A DNA stretch of 52,342 nucleotides from Ramlibacter sp. (GTDB taxonomy: Bacteria > Pseudomonadota > Gammaproteobacteria > Burkholderiales > Burkholderiaceae_C), in the NCBI GenBank assembly GCA_019449555.1, contig JAGRPN010000399.1, positions 1 to 52,342 of the forward strand. Direction: 5' to 3'. The notes beneath the pieces were generated by a model. That model ran no database searches. It was given only the letters and a program-made list of their open reading frames with translations, and was not told the origin of the DNA. Below are positions 36,226-45,355 of this stretch, piece after piece. Position numbers and translations under genes: made by a program. Position 1 is the first letter of the stretch, and every line of letters begins with the position of its first letter.

Positions 36226-37185
36226 TCAGTCCGACAGGTCGGGGTGGATCGGGCGGCGCGGCACGTTCGCCACGTCGAAGCCCACGAAGGCCAGCAGCAT
36301 CTGCAGGCCGAGCAAGGTGGGCAGGGCGGCCAGCATGATGGTCCCCAGCGGTGTGGCCGTCGCATGGCTGACGGCCCGGATCCAGTGGTAGCTGCCGAAC
36401 ACCACCCCGAACAGGAACAGGGCCGCTCCGAACACCAGTTCCAGCGAGGCCACGGTCATGTCACGCAGGAAGTAGTTGTACATCACCCGTTTGGCGAAGT
36501 TGCGCGTGTGCTTGGCGACGAATTCGCCGACCACCCGGCTGATCTTCAGGCTGCTCTTTTCGTCGCCGTAGCTCGCGTCCATCGGAATGTCCGTGACTAC
36601 CGCGCGGATGATGTTCAGCCGGAACAGCATGTCGGTCTCGAAGAAGTAGCGCCGGCTGACCTTGTCGAACGGGATGCGCCGCGCCACCCTCGCGTGGATC
36701 GCCGTGAAGCCGTTGGTCGAGTCGAACACGTTCCAGTAGCCCGTGGACAGCTTGGCCATGAACGACAGGACCGCATTGCCAAGCAGGCGCAGCGTCGGCA
36801 TCTGGCCGATGCGCGTGAGATCGTAGAACCGGTTGCCCTTGCTGTAATCGGCCTGACCCACGGCGATGGGCCGCACGAAGCGGGGGATCAGGGCCGGGTC
36901 CATCTGGCCATCGCCGTCCACCTTCACCAGGATGTCCGCGCCGTCCGCCAGCGCCGCCGCATAGCCCGCCATCACGGCTCCGCCGACGCCCAGGTTCTCT
37001 TCGTTACGCAGCACCACCACGCGTTCGTCGCGGCAGTTCGCGGCCACGAAATCCCCCGTGCCGTCCGGGCAGGCGTCGTCCACCACGTAGATGCGCGCGA
37101 CTTCGCCGCCCACACGCTCGATTACCCCCAGGATGTGGGGCTTGACGCGGTAACAGGGAATAATGACGGCGATCTTGCTTGGCAT
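36226..37185 (-). CDS. Dolichol-phosphate-mannose-synthase-like GT2 (GtrB/ArnC type)
   Basis: A 319-residue GT2 with two C-terminal membrane helices (about 240-300: LVFGAALFLFGVVFGSYHW and TIMLAALPTLLGLQMLLAFV). Catalytic segments are AVIIPCYRVKPHILGV, IYVVDDACPDGT, KVDGDGQMDP and FDSTNGFTAIHARV. Such enzymes load one sugar onto polyprenyl phosphate at the inner face of the membrane. It leads a Gtr-like operon with a flippase and a polytopic transferase. ATG 37185 gives the normal start (MPSKIAVIIP). Confidence 0.9.
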   Translation of the reverse strand: MPSKIAVIIPCYRVKPHILGVIERVGGEVARIYVVDDACPDGTGDFVAANCRDERVVVLRNEENLGVGGAVMAGYAAALADGADILVKVDGDGQMDPALIPRFVRPIAVGQADYSKGNRFYDLTRIGQMPTLRLLGNAVLSFMAKLSTGYWNVFDSTNGFTAIHARVARRIPFDKVSRRYFFETDMLFRLNIIRAVVTDIPMDASYGDEKSSLKISRVVGEFVAKHTRNFAKRVMYNYFLRDMTVASLELVFGAALFLFGVVFGSYHWIRAVSHATATPLGTIMLAALPTLLGLQMLLAFVGFDVANVPRRPIHPDLSD

Positions 37186-37235
37186 GGCGGCGCGGGAGTC
37201 CCGGCGCGCCATTGTAGGCAACACCCGAAGTACCG

Positions 37236-38294
37236 ATGCCACCACAACGCCACGACGATCCTGCCATCGAAGCACTGCGCGGCTTTGCCGCCCTGGTCGT
37301 GGTTGCTGCCCATTACGCGCGCTTCCTCACCTCGGAGCCCGGCGCCTGGGGCTTCGCCAGCACCGGCGTGGACTTGTTCTTCGTCCTGAGCGGTTATGTG
37401 TTCGCGCCCTATTTTTTCGGCAAGCCGCTCGCGGTGGGGCCCCACCTGGTGCGGCGGTTCTTCCGCCTGTATCCGCTCTACCTGCTAGCCCTGCTCGCCT
37501 ATGCGGGCCTGAAAGTGCCCGACCCGTCCGCGTGGAGTCACTTCTGGGCGCACGTGTTCATGGCGCACACGCTGCAGTCGATGGAGATCGCGTTCTTCTA
37601 CAACCCGGCGTTCTGGAGCCTGCCGCCGGAGGTCGAGTTCTACCTGGTGCTGCCGCTGCTGGCCTGGGCGCTCGCGAGGCGGCGTTTCGCATGGCTGTTC
37701 GCGCTCGCACTGGCGTTGCATCTGGCGCTCGCGCTCGCGGGCGTGCCGGGCGAGGGCGCGACCCCGCGTGCCCTCGCGACCGTGCACCTGCCCGGCTTGC
37801 TCATCGAGTTCTGCCTCGGCGCCTGGGCCGCCACATTGGCGCGCGAGCGTTCTTCGGGCCGGGCGGCGCTCTGGCGCCTGGCCGGTGGCCTCGCGTGGCT
37901 CGCGCTGATGTGCGTGGCGTACGCGGCTTTGATCGCGGGCGGCCGTGACCAGTCGGCGCCGCCGTGGATCACGGGCAACATCGGCCTCGGCGCTGCAGTC
38001 GGTTACGCCCTCGTGGTGAGCGCGCTCGCTACCCGGGCCGACGCGCTGCGCGACTGGCGAGCGCGGCTGTTCCTCTTGGCCGGCCAGTTGAGCTATGGCG
38101 TCTACCTGTTTCACAACGCTGCGGCGCAACTGGTCGAAAGAGTGTGGCCGCAGGCGAGCGGCTGGCCGGCGTTGCTCGCCAGCCTGGCGCTGACACTGCT
38201 CGTCTCGTTCGCCTTGCATCATGCGGTGGAAGCGCCTGCGCGCAACTTCGGACGCGAGCTCAGCCGAAGGATGGGACGGCCCCTGGCCGCCTGA
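37236..38294 (+). CDS. Acyltransferase family 3 (OafA/YrhL-like)
   Basis: A 352-residue membrane acyltransferase with about ten helices. The family starts AIEALRGFAALVVVAAHYAR, then STGVDLFFVLSGYVFAP with catalytic His in the first helix and RRFFRLYPLYL. There is no C-terminal SGNH domain. Such enzymes acetylate O-antigen or exopolysaccharide sugars. It is the only plus-strand gene in a minus-strand block and has its own 50-bp upstream gap, so it is probably transcribed alone. Confidence 0.9.
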   Translation: MPPQRHDDPAIEALRGFAALVVVAAHYARFLTSEPGAWGFASTGVDLFFVLSGYVFAPYFFGKPLAVGPHLVRRFFRLYPLYLLALLAYAGLKVPDPSAWSHFWAHVFMAHTLQSMEIAFFYNPAFWSLPPEVEFYLVLPLLAWALARRRFAWLFALALALHLALALAGVPGEGATPRALATVHLPGLLIEFCLGAWAATLARERSSGRAALWRLAGGLAWLALMCVAYAALIAGGRDQSAPPWITGNIGLGAAVGYALVVSALATRADALRDWRARLFLLAGQLSYGVYLFHNAAAQLVERVWPQASGWPALLASLALTLLVSFALHHAVEAPARNFGRELSRRMGRPLAA

Positions 38295-38308
38295 AGCAGC
38301 CCCGCCGA

Positions 38309-39406
38309 TCAGGGCGCTCGCTGGAAGTGCACCCAACGCCTCGGTGCCGCTGCGTCGGCGCCTTGCAATTGCGCCACGTAGCCGCCGGGCTCCAGCAAGT
38401 CCCATTCTTGCTCGTCGAAGCAGCGTGCCGGTTCGCCCCAAGGACGAAAGATGGCGGGCATCATCAGCATCGACGGACTGAAGGCGATCACGCCCGCTCC
38501 GTGCGTACCGGAGGTGAATTCGGCCAGCGTCCGGCAGGGCGAAGGCAGCGTCTCGAACCAGCGACCAACCGGCACCGGTCGGGCCAGCCGGTCGACGCGC
38601 GCCAGGCCGCCGGACATTCGGTGGAACCACGGATAGCGCTTGCGGTAGTACTGCGAGCGGCTGTGCGCCATCATGTCCGCCTTGAACGGCTTGTGCCGGT
38701 ACTCATGGACCGCCGACGCGGCGGGCACGATCGCGAGCCGCCAGCCCGCGCGCCGCAACCGCAGGGAAAGATCGGAGTCCTCGAAGAACATGAAATAGTC
38801 CGGATCGAACAAGCCGCCGGCCGCCTGCACGGCGTCGCGCCTGAGCATCATCACGGCGCCCGCGAGGAAGTCGGCCTCGAATGACGACGACGATGCCATC
38901 CGCTGCCGCTGGGTGGCCAGATAGCGATCCGCCACCCAGCGCGTGAGGCCTCGCGAGCGCGAACCCAGCGCCTGCCCGATGGCGGTCCATGGCGTCTGCG
39001 CGAACGCCTGCGGCAACAGGAAAGTGCGCGCTTCATTCCAGTAGATGCGCGGCGACGCGGCAGCGAGCCGGGGACCGTCCCGCATCGCCTGGGCGAGTGC
39101 CAGCAGGTCGGCCGGCGCCACGCGGGCATCGGGATTGAGCAATAGGAACAGCGGCGCCGTGGAGCGAGCGAATGCGAGATTGCAGGCGCGCCCGAATCCC
39201 AGGTTCGCGCCCGCATCGATCAAGCGGACCCATGGCAGCGATTGCGTGCATTCCCGCAGCGAGGCGAACTCGGCAGCATCCCGGCTGTTGTCGATCAGCC
39301 AGACGGTGCCATGGCCCCACGCGCCCAGCTGCCGCAGGCAGCGCCTCACGTCGGTGGCGCTGAAGTAATTGACGATCGCGATGTCAACGCAGGGCGGCGA
39401 GGACAT
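38309..39406 (-). CDS. Glycosyltransferase family 2 (rhamnosyltransferase-like)
   Basis: A 365-residue GT2 enzyme. It has DIAIVNYFSATDVRRCL, WLIDNSRDAAEF, NLGFGRACNLAFARS, the acidic LFLLLNPDARV, and the typical PDYFMFFEDSDLSLRLRRAG. This layout is common in rhamnosyl- and galactofuranosyl-transferases. It overlaps the end of the acyltransferase-methyltransferase gene by 23 bp and is the last gene of the Wzm/Wzt operon. Confidence 0.88.
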   Translation of the reverse strand: MSSPPCVDIAIVNYFSATDVRRCLRQLGAWGHGTVWLIDNSRDAAEFASLRECTQSLPWVRLIDAGANLGFGRACNLAFARSTAPLFLLLNPDARVAPADLLALAQAMRDGPRLAAASPRIYWNEARTFLLPQAFAQTPWTAIGQALGSRSRGLTRWVADRYLATQRQRMASSSSFEADFLAGAVMMLRRDAVQAAGGLFDPDYFMFFEDSDLSLRLRRAGWRLAIVPAASAVHEYRHKPFKADMMAHSRSQYYRKRYPWFHRMSGGLARVDRLARPVPVGRWFETLPSPCRTLAEFTSGTHGAGVIAFSPSMLMMPAIFRPWGEPARCFDEQEWDLLEPGGYVAQLQGADAAAPRRWVHFQRAP

Positions 39407-41555
39407 GCAGGCTCTCGGTCTGGAGGCTCTCGGTGTCCCAGGCGAGCTGGGCCTGAGCGCCGGCGGCGATGAATCGTTCGAATTCCTCGGGCATCGCCGG
39501 GCCGGCGTGGCGCCATCGAACGACCTCGAAGCCGGCTTCGGCAAGCATTTCTTCCAGGCTGCGCTTGGTGAAGAAGCGCAGGTGCGTGGTGCAAAGGATG
39601 CCGACCGGCCCGTAGTCGAAGCGCCCCAGGGCGAGATCGCGCACCACGGACCAGTGGCCCACGTTCGGCACCGACGCGAGCAGCAGCCCGCCCGGCCGCA
39701 GCAGCCGGCGTGCGCCAAGCAGCGCCTGAAGCGGGTGCTCCATGTGTTCCAGCACGTCCAGGAAGCTGACGGCGTCGAACAGGCCGGCCTGCTGCGGATC
39801 CGTCTGCTCCAGTGTCCCCTGAAACACCCGCAGCCTGTCGTGCGGCTGCGCCTTCGCGGCGGCGGCGCTGGGCTCGACCAGCCAGGCTTCGCCGCCGCGC
39901 TGTTCGATGAAAGCCCGCGCAAACCGTCCCTCGCCGCCGCCGACGTCGAGCAGCCGGCGCACCGTGGAGGGCAGCAGCTCCAGCATTTCCTCGCGCGCGC
40001 CTTGCTGGTACTCGCCGTACGAGTGCACGAACGCTCGCGGCGCCGTGACCGTTCGGCCCGCGAAAGCACGCGGCAGCTCCTGCCATCCGAGGCCTGGCTC
40101 GCGCTGCAACAGTTCGCGAGCGCTTGCCACTCGAACCATGTAGGCCCACGGCGTCACGCCGTCCCAGGATGCGCTGGGGGGGAGGCTTTGCCGCCGCGCG
40201 ACGTAGCGCTCGAAATCGACCTGCGTGGTGTAGCCGATCGCCCACTCGCCGCTCGCGCCGCGTTGGTCGGCGGCCACGGCGCATGCGGCGTCGGCGGCAC
40301 TGAGGCACGCTTGCAGTTCGGCAGGCAAGCTCGCCGTTGCGAGCAGGGCCGGCTCCAACAGCACCAGCAGGTAAGGGGCCGAGCAGCGCTGCAAGAATTC
40401 ATTCGGGGCCGCCTGCGCGTCCGTCGCCTCGTGCCAGAGCGCCTCGGGTTTTCCGCGCAATTGTTTGCGCAACTGGCGCAGCCCGCAGTCGAGTTCCTGC
40501 GACGCGGCCAGCGGACTGTCGGTCAGCACCAGCGTTTCGTGATCGCCCGGCGTGGCGCCGGGCGGCGGTGCGGCGGTCGTGGAAACTGGCGCTTGCTCCT
40601 GGACGACGGGCATGCTGGGCAACAGGTCCGCTGCCCACCAGCCGCCTGGATGCTTCAAGATCGCTTCCGACAGGAACCGGTAGGCTGCGGACAAGGCCGA
40701 CGGATCTTCGGCCCGCCCGATCGGGCCCAGTTCCAGTTCGTAGCGGTTTCCGCCCAGGTGACGGCAGACGTAGGACCCGAGGTCGCTTTGGGTGCGTTGC
40801 GCCATGCGCAGCGCACCTCCCGACAGCACGCGCCGCGCACCCAGGAACTCCACTTCCATCGACGCGCCGTTGGGAAGCGCCGGCCCATCGCCGAGGATCA
40901 CCAGGACTTCCTTGTCCTTGAGCATCCGATAGAACTGGCGGGTTCCCAGCTCGAGGTCCACGATCCTGCCGCCGTTGAGGAAGTTTTCCAGGCCGCGATA
41001 CTTCGCCGTGAAGTGACGCTGCACCGCCGGGTCCACCCTCGGATCGTGCGTCACCGCCGAAGACATGACGCTCACCTTCGCGCCCGAGCGCGCGAGGAAC
41101 GTCAAGCCCAGGACGAAACTTTCGAAGTGGGGCGTCAGCAGCAGCAGGCCGCGATCGCGGTTCACGAGCTGTCCCAGCGAACCCGCCGGCAGGACATCGC
41201 AAACGAGTTCCGGCACCCGCCGGTCGGCGATCAGCCGGGCCTCGTATTCATCGCGCGACTCGGCGATGAAGCGCTCGCGCACCCAGCGGCGCACCTGCGC
41301 ATCGCTTGCCGCCAACGGCAACTGCCGGTAACCCAGGGCGCTTTGCGCGCGAATGTGCCTGAATCCCAGCGCCACGGAGCGCCAATCGCGCCCGGTCATC
41401 GCGTTCAACGCGCCGCGCCACGCAGCCAGCCGGTGCCCCAGCCCGATCGGAAGGCGCCCTAGCGCGGGAAGGACAACGGCGAAGTCGAACCGATGGACCA
41501 GCCGGACCGCGCGCCATAGCAGTCGCGACCAAAGGCTGCGCGGCGCCGCACTCAT
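39384..41555 (-). CDS. LpxL-like acyltransferase - SAM methyltransferase fusion
   Basis: A 723-residue protein. Residues about 60-315 resemble the LpxL/lysophospholipid acyltransferase family: LLLLTPHFESFVLG with His143, VLVILGDGPALPNG, and KHPGGWWAADLLP. After a Pro/Ala linker (320-337), residues about 340-510 form a domain I cannot place. Residues 530-700 are a class I methyltransferase (LLDVGGGEGRFARAF, VSFLDVLEHMEHPLQAL, RPGGLLLASVPNVGHWS), like O-antigen chain-modifying methyltransferases. ATG 41555 overlaps the previous stop by 4 bp. Roles in acylating or capping the glycan are inferred; I know no characterised fusion like this. Confidence 0.85.
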   Translation of the reverse strand: MSAAPRSLWSRLLWRAVRLVHRFDFAVVLPALGRLPIGLGHRLAAWRGALNAMTGRDWRSVALGFRHIRAQSALGYRQLPLAASDAQVRRWVRERFIAESRDEYEARLIADRRVPELVCDVLPAGSLGQLVNRDRGLLLLTPHFESFVLGLTFLARSGAKVSVMSSAVTHDPRVDPAVQRHFTAKYRGLENFLNGGRIVDLELGTRQFYRMLKDKEVLVILGDGPALPNGASMEVEFLGARRVLSGGALRMAQRTQSDLGSYVCRHLGGNRYELELGPIGRAEDPSALSAAYRFLSEAILKHPGGWWAADLLPSMPVVQEQAPVSTTAAPPPGATPGDHETLVLTDSPLAASQELDCGLRQLRKQLRGKPEALWHEATDAQAAPNEFLQRCSAPYLLVLLEPALLATASLPAELQACLSAADAACAVAADQRGASGEWAIGYTTQVDFERYVARRQSLPPSASWDGVTPWAYMVRVASARELLQREPGLGWQELPRAFAGRTVTAPRAFVHSYGEYQQGAREEMLELLPSTVRRLLDVGGGEGRFARAFIEQRGGEAWLVEPSAAAAKAQPHDRLRVFQGTLEQTDPQQAGLFDAVSFLDVLEHMEHPLQALLGARRLLRPGGLLLASVPNVGHWSVVRDLALGRFDYGPVGILCTTHLRFFTKRSLEEMLAEAGFEVVRWRHAGPAMPEEFERFIAAGAQAQLAWDTESLQTESLHVLAALR

Positions 41556-42307
41556 GGCTGGCGATTTCGCAAGCCGGAGACGAATCGCTCGACGTCGCCG
41601 GGGGCCTGCACCTTGAGCCAGGATGTTTCGACCGGAAGCCGGTGCGACCACTTCGCCTCGAAGGCCTTGCCGCTGCGCAAGATCCGCTCCGCCATGCGAT
41701 CCGGGATCGCACCGCCGGCAGGCGTGTCCGACCAGTGCTCGCAATACGCATCGAGCACCACGGCAACCGCTCCGCGCGCCTGGGCTTGCAGGACCAGGTC
41801 GGTCGCGTAGAAGTCGAAGCCCATGGCCGGGTCGAGCTTCAGCCGGGTGTCGGCGCGGACCGCGAACAGCAATTCGTCCAGGCTGTCGACCTCGCATGGC
41901 AGCGGCGCGGGCTCCCGCAGGGGCGATCCGCGATCGAGCACGTGCCCGGCGCGGCGCGCGTTTGCCTGCGCGCTTGCGACCCCGTAGACACCCGCCACGG
42001 CCATCGACGGCATCGACCCATGGGCCGATCGCAGCGCGCCCAGGAAAAGCTCGTCCCAATCGCCCGGCAGCAACACGTCCTGGTGGACCCAGACAAGCCA
42101 GGTCGAACTCGCATCGGCCGGGAGGCTGTCCAGCGTGGAATTGAATGCATGCGCCGCGGACGGCGCGTTGAAAAACGCGACCAGCTGGCGCCGCCCCGAG
42201 CTGATGCAAGGCGATTGACACAGATACCGCCCAAATACGTCCAGCCGGCTGACTGCGGTCACGAACACCAGCTCTGCAGCGGGTTTGGCCTCGGCTGTTT
42301 TCGTCAT
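41552..42307 (-). CDS. Glycosyltransferase-like protein (PF13712 type)
   Basis: A 251-residue protein like the small glycosyltransferase-like family in O-antigen loci: ELVFVTAVSRLDVFGRYL, FFNAPSAAHAFNSTLD, STWLVWVHQDVLLPGDWDEL, AGVYGVA and FDFYATDLVLQAQARG. The VHQDV motif replaces the usual DxD. It overlaps both neighbours by 4 bp, inside the Wzm/Wzt operon. Activity and donor are unknown. Confidence 0.8.
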   Translation of the reverse strand: MTKTAEAKPAAELVFVTAVSRLDVFGRYLCQSPCISSGRRQLVAFFNAPSAAHAFNSTLDSLPADASSTWLVWVHQDVLLPGDWDELFLGALRSAHGSMPSMAVAGVYGVASAQANARRAGHVLDRGSPLREPAPLPCEVDSLDELLFAVRADTRLKLDPAMGFDFYATDLVLQAQARGAVAVVLDAYCEHWSDTPAGGAIPDRMAERILRSGKAFEAKWSHRLPVETSWLKVQAPGDVERFVSGLRNRQP

Positions 42308-43326
42308 AAGAAGTCCGTATCGCCACCCATGAGCCACCACTGCATGCACGCCACTTCTTGCTCCGTCAGAGAGGAAGCGCGAGGAATGCCGAGCCATGCC
42401 GTGACGCTCTGGTGGGCCACGCCTGAATTTCGCAGCGATTGTGTCACCAGCGGGCTGGTCCAGGCGCTGAGGCTGCGTGCGCCGGCGCGGCCCGTCTCGG
42501 CGATGCAGGCGCGGCTGGCCGCGACGATCGCAGCGGGGTCCCCGATCCAGTCCAGCCACTGCGCGTCGGCGCTCGCCATGTCCAAGACCGCGATGCCCGC
42601 GAGAGTGCGCGACCACGGCCGGCGCAGCGCGAGAAAGCTGCAGCGCCGCTCCGGCCGCTCGCAAAAGCGCCAGCGCACGTAACGCGCATCGCGCTCGCAA
42701 AGCGTCAACGCCGCGGTGGCTGCGCGCATGCGCTCCCAGGCAGCGCCCACCCAACCGTCGAAGCGGGGATCCGACGCATCCAGCGAGTGCCAGCTCCAGT
42801 CCCAGGTCGGCCGGCTTTTCGGCGCTGCCTGCACATCCCACGTCAGCGCGTGGACGGGTCCCCCGTCCCACAATAGCTTGAGCGTCACGGCGAGGCGCAA
42901 ATGCCGCTCGCTGGGGAAGCCGAACGCGATCGCATGCCCGTGCTGGGCGCCGACATGACCCGAATAGAAAGCGCGTGACACCTGAAAAAACGGACCGCGA
43001 CGGCTCAGGAGGCCGCGCCATTGCGGCGCCACCATGACGTCGCCGATCTGGATGCCCGTTTCGCGCCGGCCCTGGTGCCATAGCGGGCGCGGCACGCCGC
43101 CGCAATGCGCGATCAGCTCGCCCGCGTGCCAGACGCCGCTGCCCAGCCCGCGGCCCGCTGCGTATTTCCACTGGTACCACGCAGGGCTGGCGCCCGGGCC
43201 GAACACGTTCACGTGCAGCCGCAACAGGCTTTCTTCGTCCTCGGCGTACAGATCGCGCACCTGGAACAGCGCGGTGCCGATTCGCACTTCCCCGGCCAAG
43301 CCGGCAGCAGAGGACGCCCCGCTCAT
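42304..43326 (-). CDS. GNAT-like acetyltransferase in the O-antigen operon
   Basis: A 340-residue soluble protein. The central IQIGDVMVAPQWRGLLSRRG is a GNAT acetyl-CoA-binding motif, preceded by HAGELIAHCGGVPRPLWHQG and followed by AIAFGFPSERHLRLAV. A C-terminal half with many Trp and Arg residues resembles a second GNAT fold. It overlaps Wzt and the next glycosyltransferase by 4 bp each. N-acetylation of an amino sugar is the likely use. Confidence 0.78.
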   Translation of the reverse strand: MSGASSAAGLAGEVRIGTALFQVRDLYAEDEESLLRLHVNVFGPGASPAWYQWKYAAGRGLGSGVWHAGELIAHCGGVPRPLWHQGRRETGIQIGDVMVAPQWRGLLSRRGPFFQVSRAFYSGHVGAQHGHAIAFGFPSERHLRLAVTLKLLWDGGPVHALTWDVQAAPKSRPTWDWSWHSLDASDPRFDGWVGAAWERMRAATAALTLCERDARYVRWRFCERPERRCSFLALRRPWSRTLAGIAVLDMASADAQWLDWIGDPAAIVAASRACIAETGRAGARSLSAWTSPLVTQSLRNSGVAHQSVTAWLGIPRASSLTEQEVACMQWWLMGGDTDFL

Positions 43327-44546
43327 GACATCCATTCGTGCGGCAGGCTCACCAGCCCCTGCTCGATGCCTTTCTGGGTCACATGCAGGAGCAGGCTGCG
43401 CTCGACCTGGTCGTACGGGTGGATGCCGTCTTCCGATATCAGGAAGCTGGTGACGGAGTACTGGCCCTTGAGTAGCGGGAATTTCCGGAACACCACGGCG
43501 GCACTGCCGCGGCCTTCCGCGTCCTTGTGCAAGGTGACGCCATCGTTGTGCGAGCTCGCGCTCGCCACGGTGAGGCCGCTGCTGTCGGAAAAGCCCAGCG
43601 CGACGCACGGCGTGGGCAGGTGGGGATCGATGCTGAACTCGATCGTGATGCTCAAGTCGCTTTCGCCGCTGCACAGTTGCAGGTCGTTGCCGGTCGCGCC
43701 GTCCACGCTCGCGCCCACCTTCACGATCCTTCCGGTGCCGACCGGCGCACGGATAGCGGCAGCGGCAGCGCTGGCGGGCGGATACCTGGGCAGCACGCTG
43801 GCGTTCAGGCTGGCCTGGTATGCATTGGTGACTTCGGCCGACGAGCCGAACATGCGCAGCGCTCCATGCTCGATCCACATGGCTTTGGCGCACAGCGCCT
43901 CCACCTGGTACATCGAATGCGAGCAGAACAGGATGGTCTTGCCTGCCTCCCTGAGGCTCATGATGCGGTCGAACGATTTGCGGGCGAATGCGCCGTCGCC
44001 CACCGAAAGCGCTTCGTCGATGACGAGGATGTCGGGCTCGACCGCGGTCGCGACCGCGAAGGCCAGGCGCATGAACATGCCGCTGGAATAGGTTTTCACC
44101 GGCTGCTTGGCGAAATCCCCGATATCGGCGAATGCGAGGATCTCGTCGAGCCGCTCGTCCACCTCGTGGCGCTTCAGGCCCAGGATCGCCGCGTTCATGT
44201 AGATGTTCTCGATCCCCGTGAAGTCCGGGCTGAAGCCCGCCCCCAGTTCCAGCAGGGCGGCCACGCGGCCGCGCACGTGCAGCTCGCCGGTGGTCGGCGG
44301 CAAGGTCCCGCACACCATTTGCAGCAAAGTCGACTTGCCCGCGCCATTGCGGCCGACGATGCCGACGACCTCGCCCGCGCCGATCGCGAGGTCGATGTCG
44401 CGCAAGGCCCAGAACTCACGGTAATAGCGGTGCCAGCGGCCCCACAGCAATTGCTTCAGGCGATCCTGCGGCCGCTCGTAAAGCGCGTAGCACTTGCCCA
44501 CTTTGCGGGCATCGATCGCGAGCTGGGGAGCCGGCTTAGACGACAT
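43323..44546 (-). CDS. wzt: O-antigen ABC transporter ATPase (Wzt) with C-terminal glycan-binding domain
   Basis: A 407-residue ABC ATPase. Walker A is GRNGAGKSTLL, the signature is YSSGMFMRLAFA, and Walker B is DILVIDEALSVGD. Residues about 270-407 form the extra beta-sandwich seen in Wzt proteins that recognise the capped end of O-antigen (SITIEFSIDPHLPTP, VVFRKFPLLKGQYSVTSFL). With the permease it exports complete polysaccharide on undecaprenyl diphosphate. ATG 44546 was preferred to TTG 44552; it overlaps the permease stop by 11 bp. Confidence 0.94.
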   Translation of the reverse strand: MSSKPAPQLAIDARKVGKCYALYERPQDRLKQLLWGRWHRYYREFWALRDIDLAIGAGEVVGIVGRNGAGKSTLLQMVCGTLPPTTGELHVRGRVAALLELGAGFSPDFTGIENIYMNAAILGLKRHEVDERLDEILAFADIGDFAKQPVKTYSSGMFMRLAFAVATAVEPDILVIDEALSVGDGAFARKSFDRIMSLREAGKTILFCSHSMYQVEALCAKAMWIEHGALRMFGSSAEVTNAYQASLNASVLPRYPPASAAAAAIRAPVGTGRIVKVGASVDGATGNDLQLCSGESDLSITIEFSIDPHLPTPCVALGFSDSSGLTVASASSHNDGVTLHKDAEGRGSAAVVFRKFPLLKGQYSVTSFLISEDGIHPYDQVERSLLLHVTQKGIEQGLVSLPHEWMS

Positions 44547-45339
44547 CGGCAAACCCCGCTCGGGCTGTACGGAAGAAGGCGGCGCCCGCGACAGCCACCA
44601 CCATACACGCGCACAGGTTCAGCGCGAGCGCCAGCCAGTTCGGCCAGAGCCCATCGATCAGCACGTGACGCGTTTCGGTGATGACCTGTGCAAGCGGGTT
44701 GAGGAGCGCCCAGCCCTGCCACGCGGCCGGCAGCGCCTCGACGGGAAAGAAAATCGGGCTGAGGAACAATAGCAGGCTGACAAGCATGGTGACCACCTGG
44801 CCGATGTCCCGCACGAACGTGCCGATGGCGGCCAGCCACCAGCCCAGTCCGACGGTCAAGGGGATCAGCGGCAGCCATACCAGCGGCAGCGCCAAGATGG
44901 ACAGATGGATGCGGCCTGTTTCCCACAAGGCCAGTGCCAGCAGCATGAGGCAGGCGATGCCGAGGTGGAACAAGGCGGCCACCGAATTCACCCAGGGCAG
45001 CACTTCAAGCGGAAACACGACTTTCTTGACGAGGTGGGGTTGGTCGAGCACCAGCCGCGGCGCACGCGCAACGCATTCCGCGAAGAAGTTGAACACGGCC
45101 AGGCCGGCGTACAGCCGTACCGCAAAACTCAGGTTGCTTTCGACGGTCACACCCCAGCGCACTGCGAAGACATAGCGGAACACGAACGTGTACACACCCA
45201 GCATCAGCAGCGGCGTCAACACGACCCATAGCGTGCCGAGCCACGACTGCCGGTAACGGGAGTGGATTTCGCGGCTCGCGAACTGCCGGATCAGGCCGGC
45301 ATGGCGAAGCGGTATCAGGTAGGAGAGGAGAGATGTCAC
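44536..45339 (-). CDS. wzm: O-antigen ABC-2 type permease (Wzm)
   Basis: A 267-residue membrane protein with six helices, in the ABC-2 polysaccharide exporter family: LIRQFASREIHSRYRQSWLG at the N-terminus, LRLYAGL-like AVRLYAGLAVFNFFAECVAR, LVKKVVFPLEVLPWVN and LLFLSPIFFPVEALP. The start is taken as GTG 45339, giving the typical short N-terminus; ATG 45405 would overlap the Crp gene by 50 bp. It begins 16 bp after the Crp/Fnr stop, so that regulator and the exporter are probably co-transcribed. Confidence 0.92.
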   Translation of the reverse strand: MTSLLSYLIPLRHAGLIRQFASREIHSRYRQSWLGTLWVVLTPLLMLGVYTFVFRYVFAVRWGVTVESNLSFAVRLYAGLAVFNFFAECVARAPRLVLDQPHLVKKVVFPLEVLPWVNSVAALFHLGIACLMLLALALWETGRIHLSILALPLVWLPLIPLTVGLGWWLAAIGTFVRDIGQVVTMLVSLLLFLSPIFFPVEALPAAWQGWALLNPLAQVITETRHVLIDGLWPNWLALALNLCACMVVAVAGAAFFRTARAGFADVV

Positions 45340-45355
45340 TTTGTATTCCGCCGGC

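Noticed and set aside
39369-41462. 697-codon plus-strand frame opposite the acyltransferase-methyltransferase gene
   Set aside because: It is a shadow of a gene with clear methyltransferase and acyltransferase motifs; no start signal or motif of its own.
41555-42326. Extension of the acyltransferase-methyltransferase frame up to 42326
   Set aside because: The extra residues overlap the neighbouring glycosyltransferase-like gene in another frame. ATG 41555 with a 4-bp overlap fits the operon pattern.
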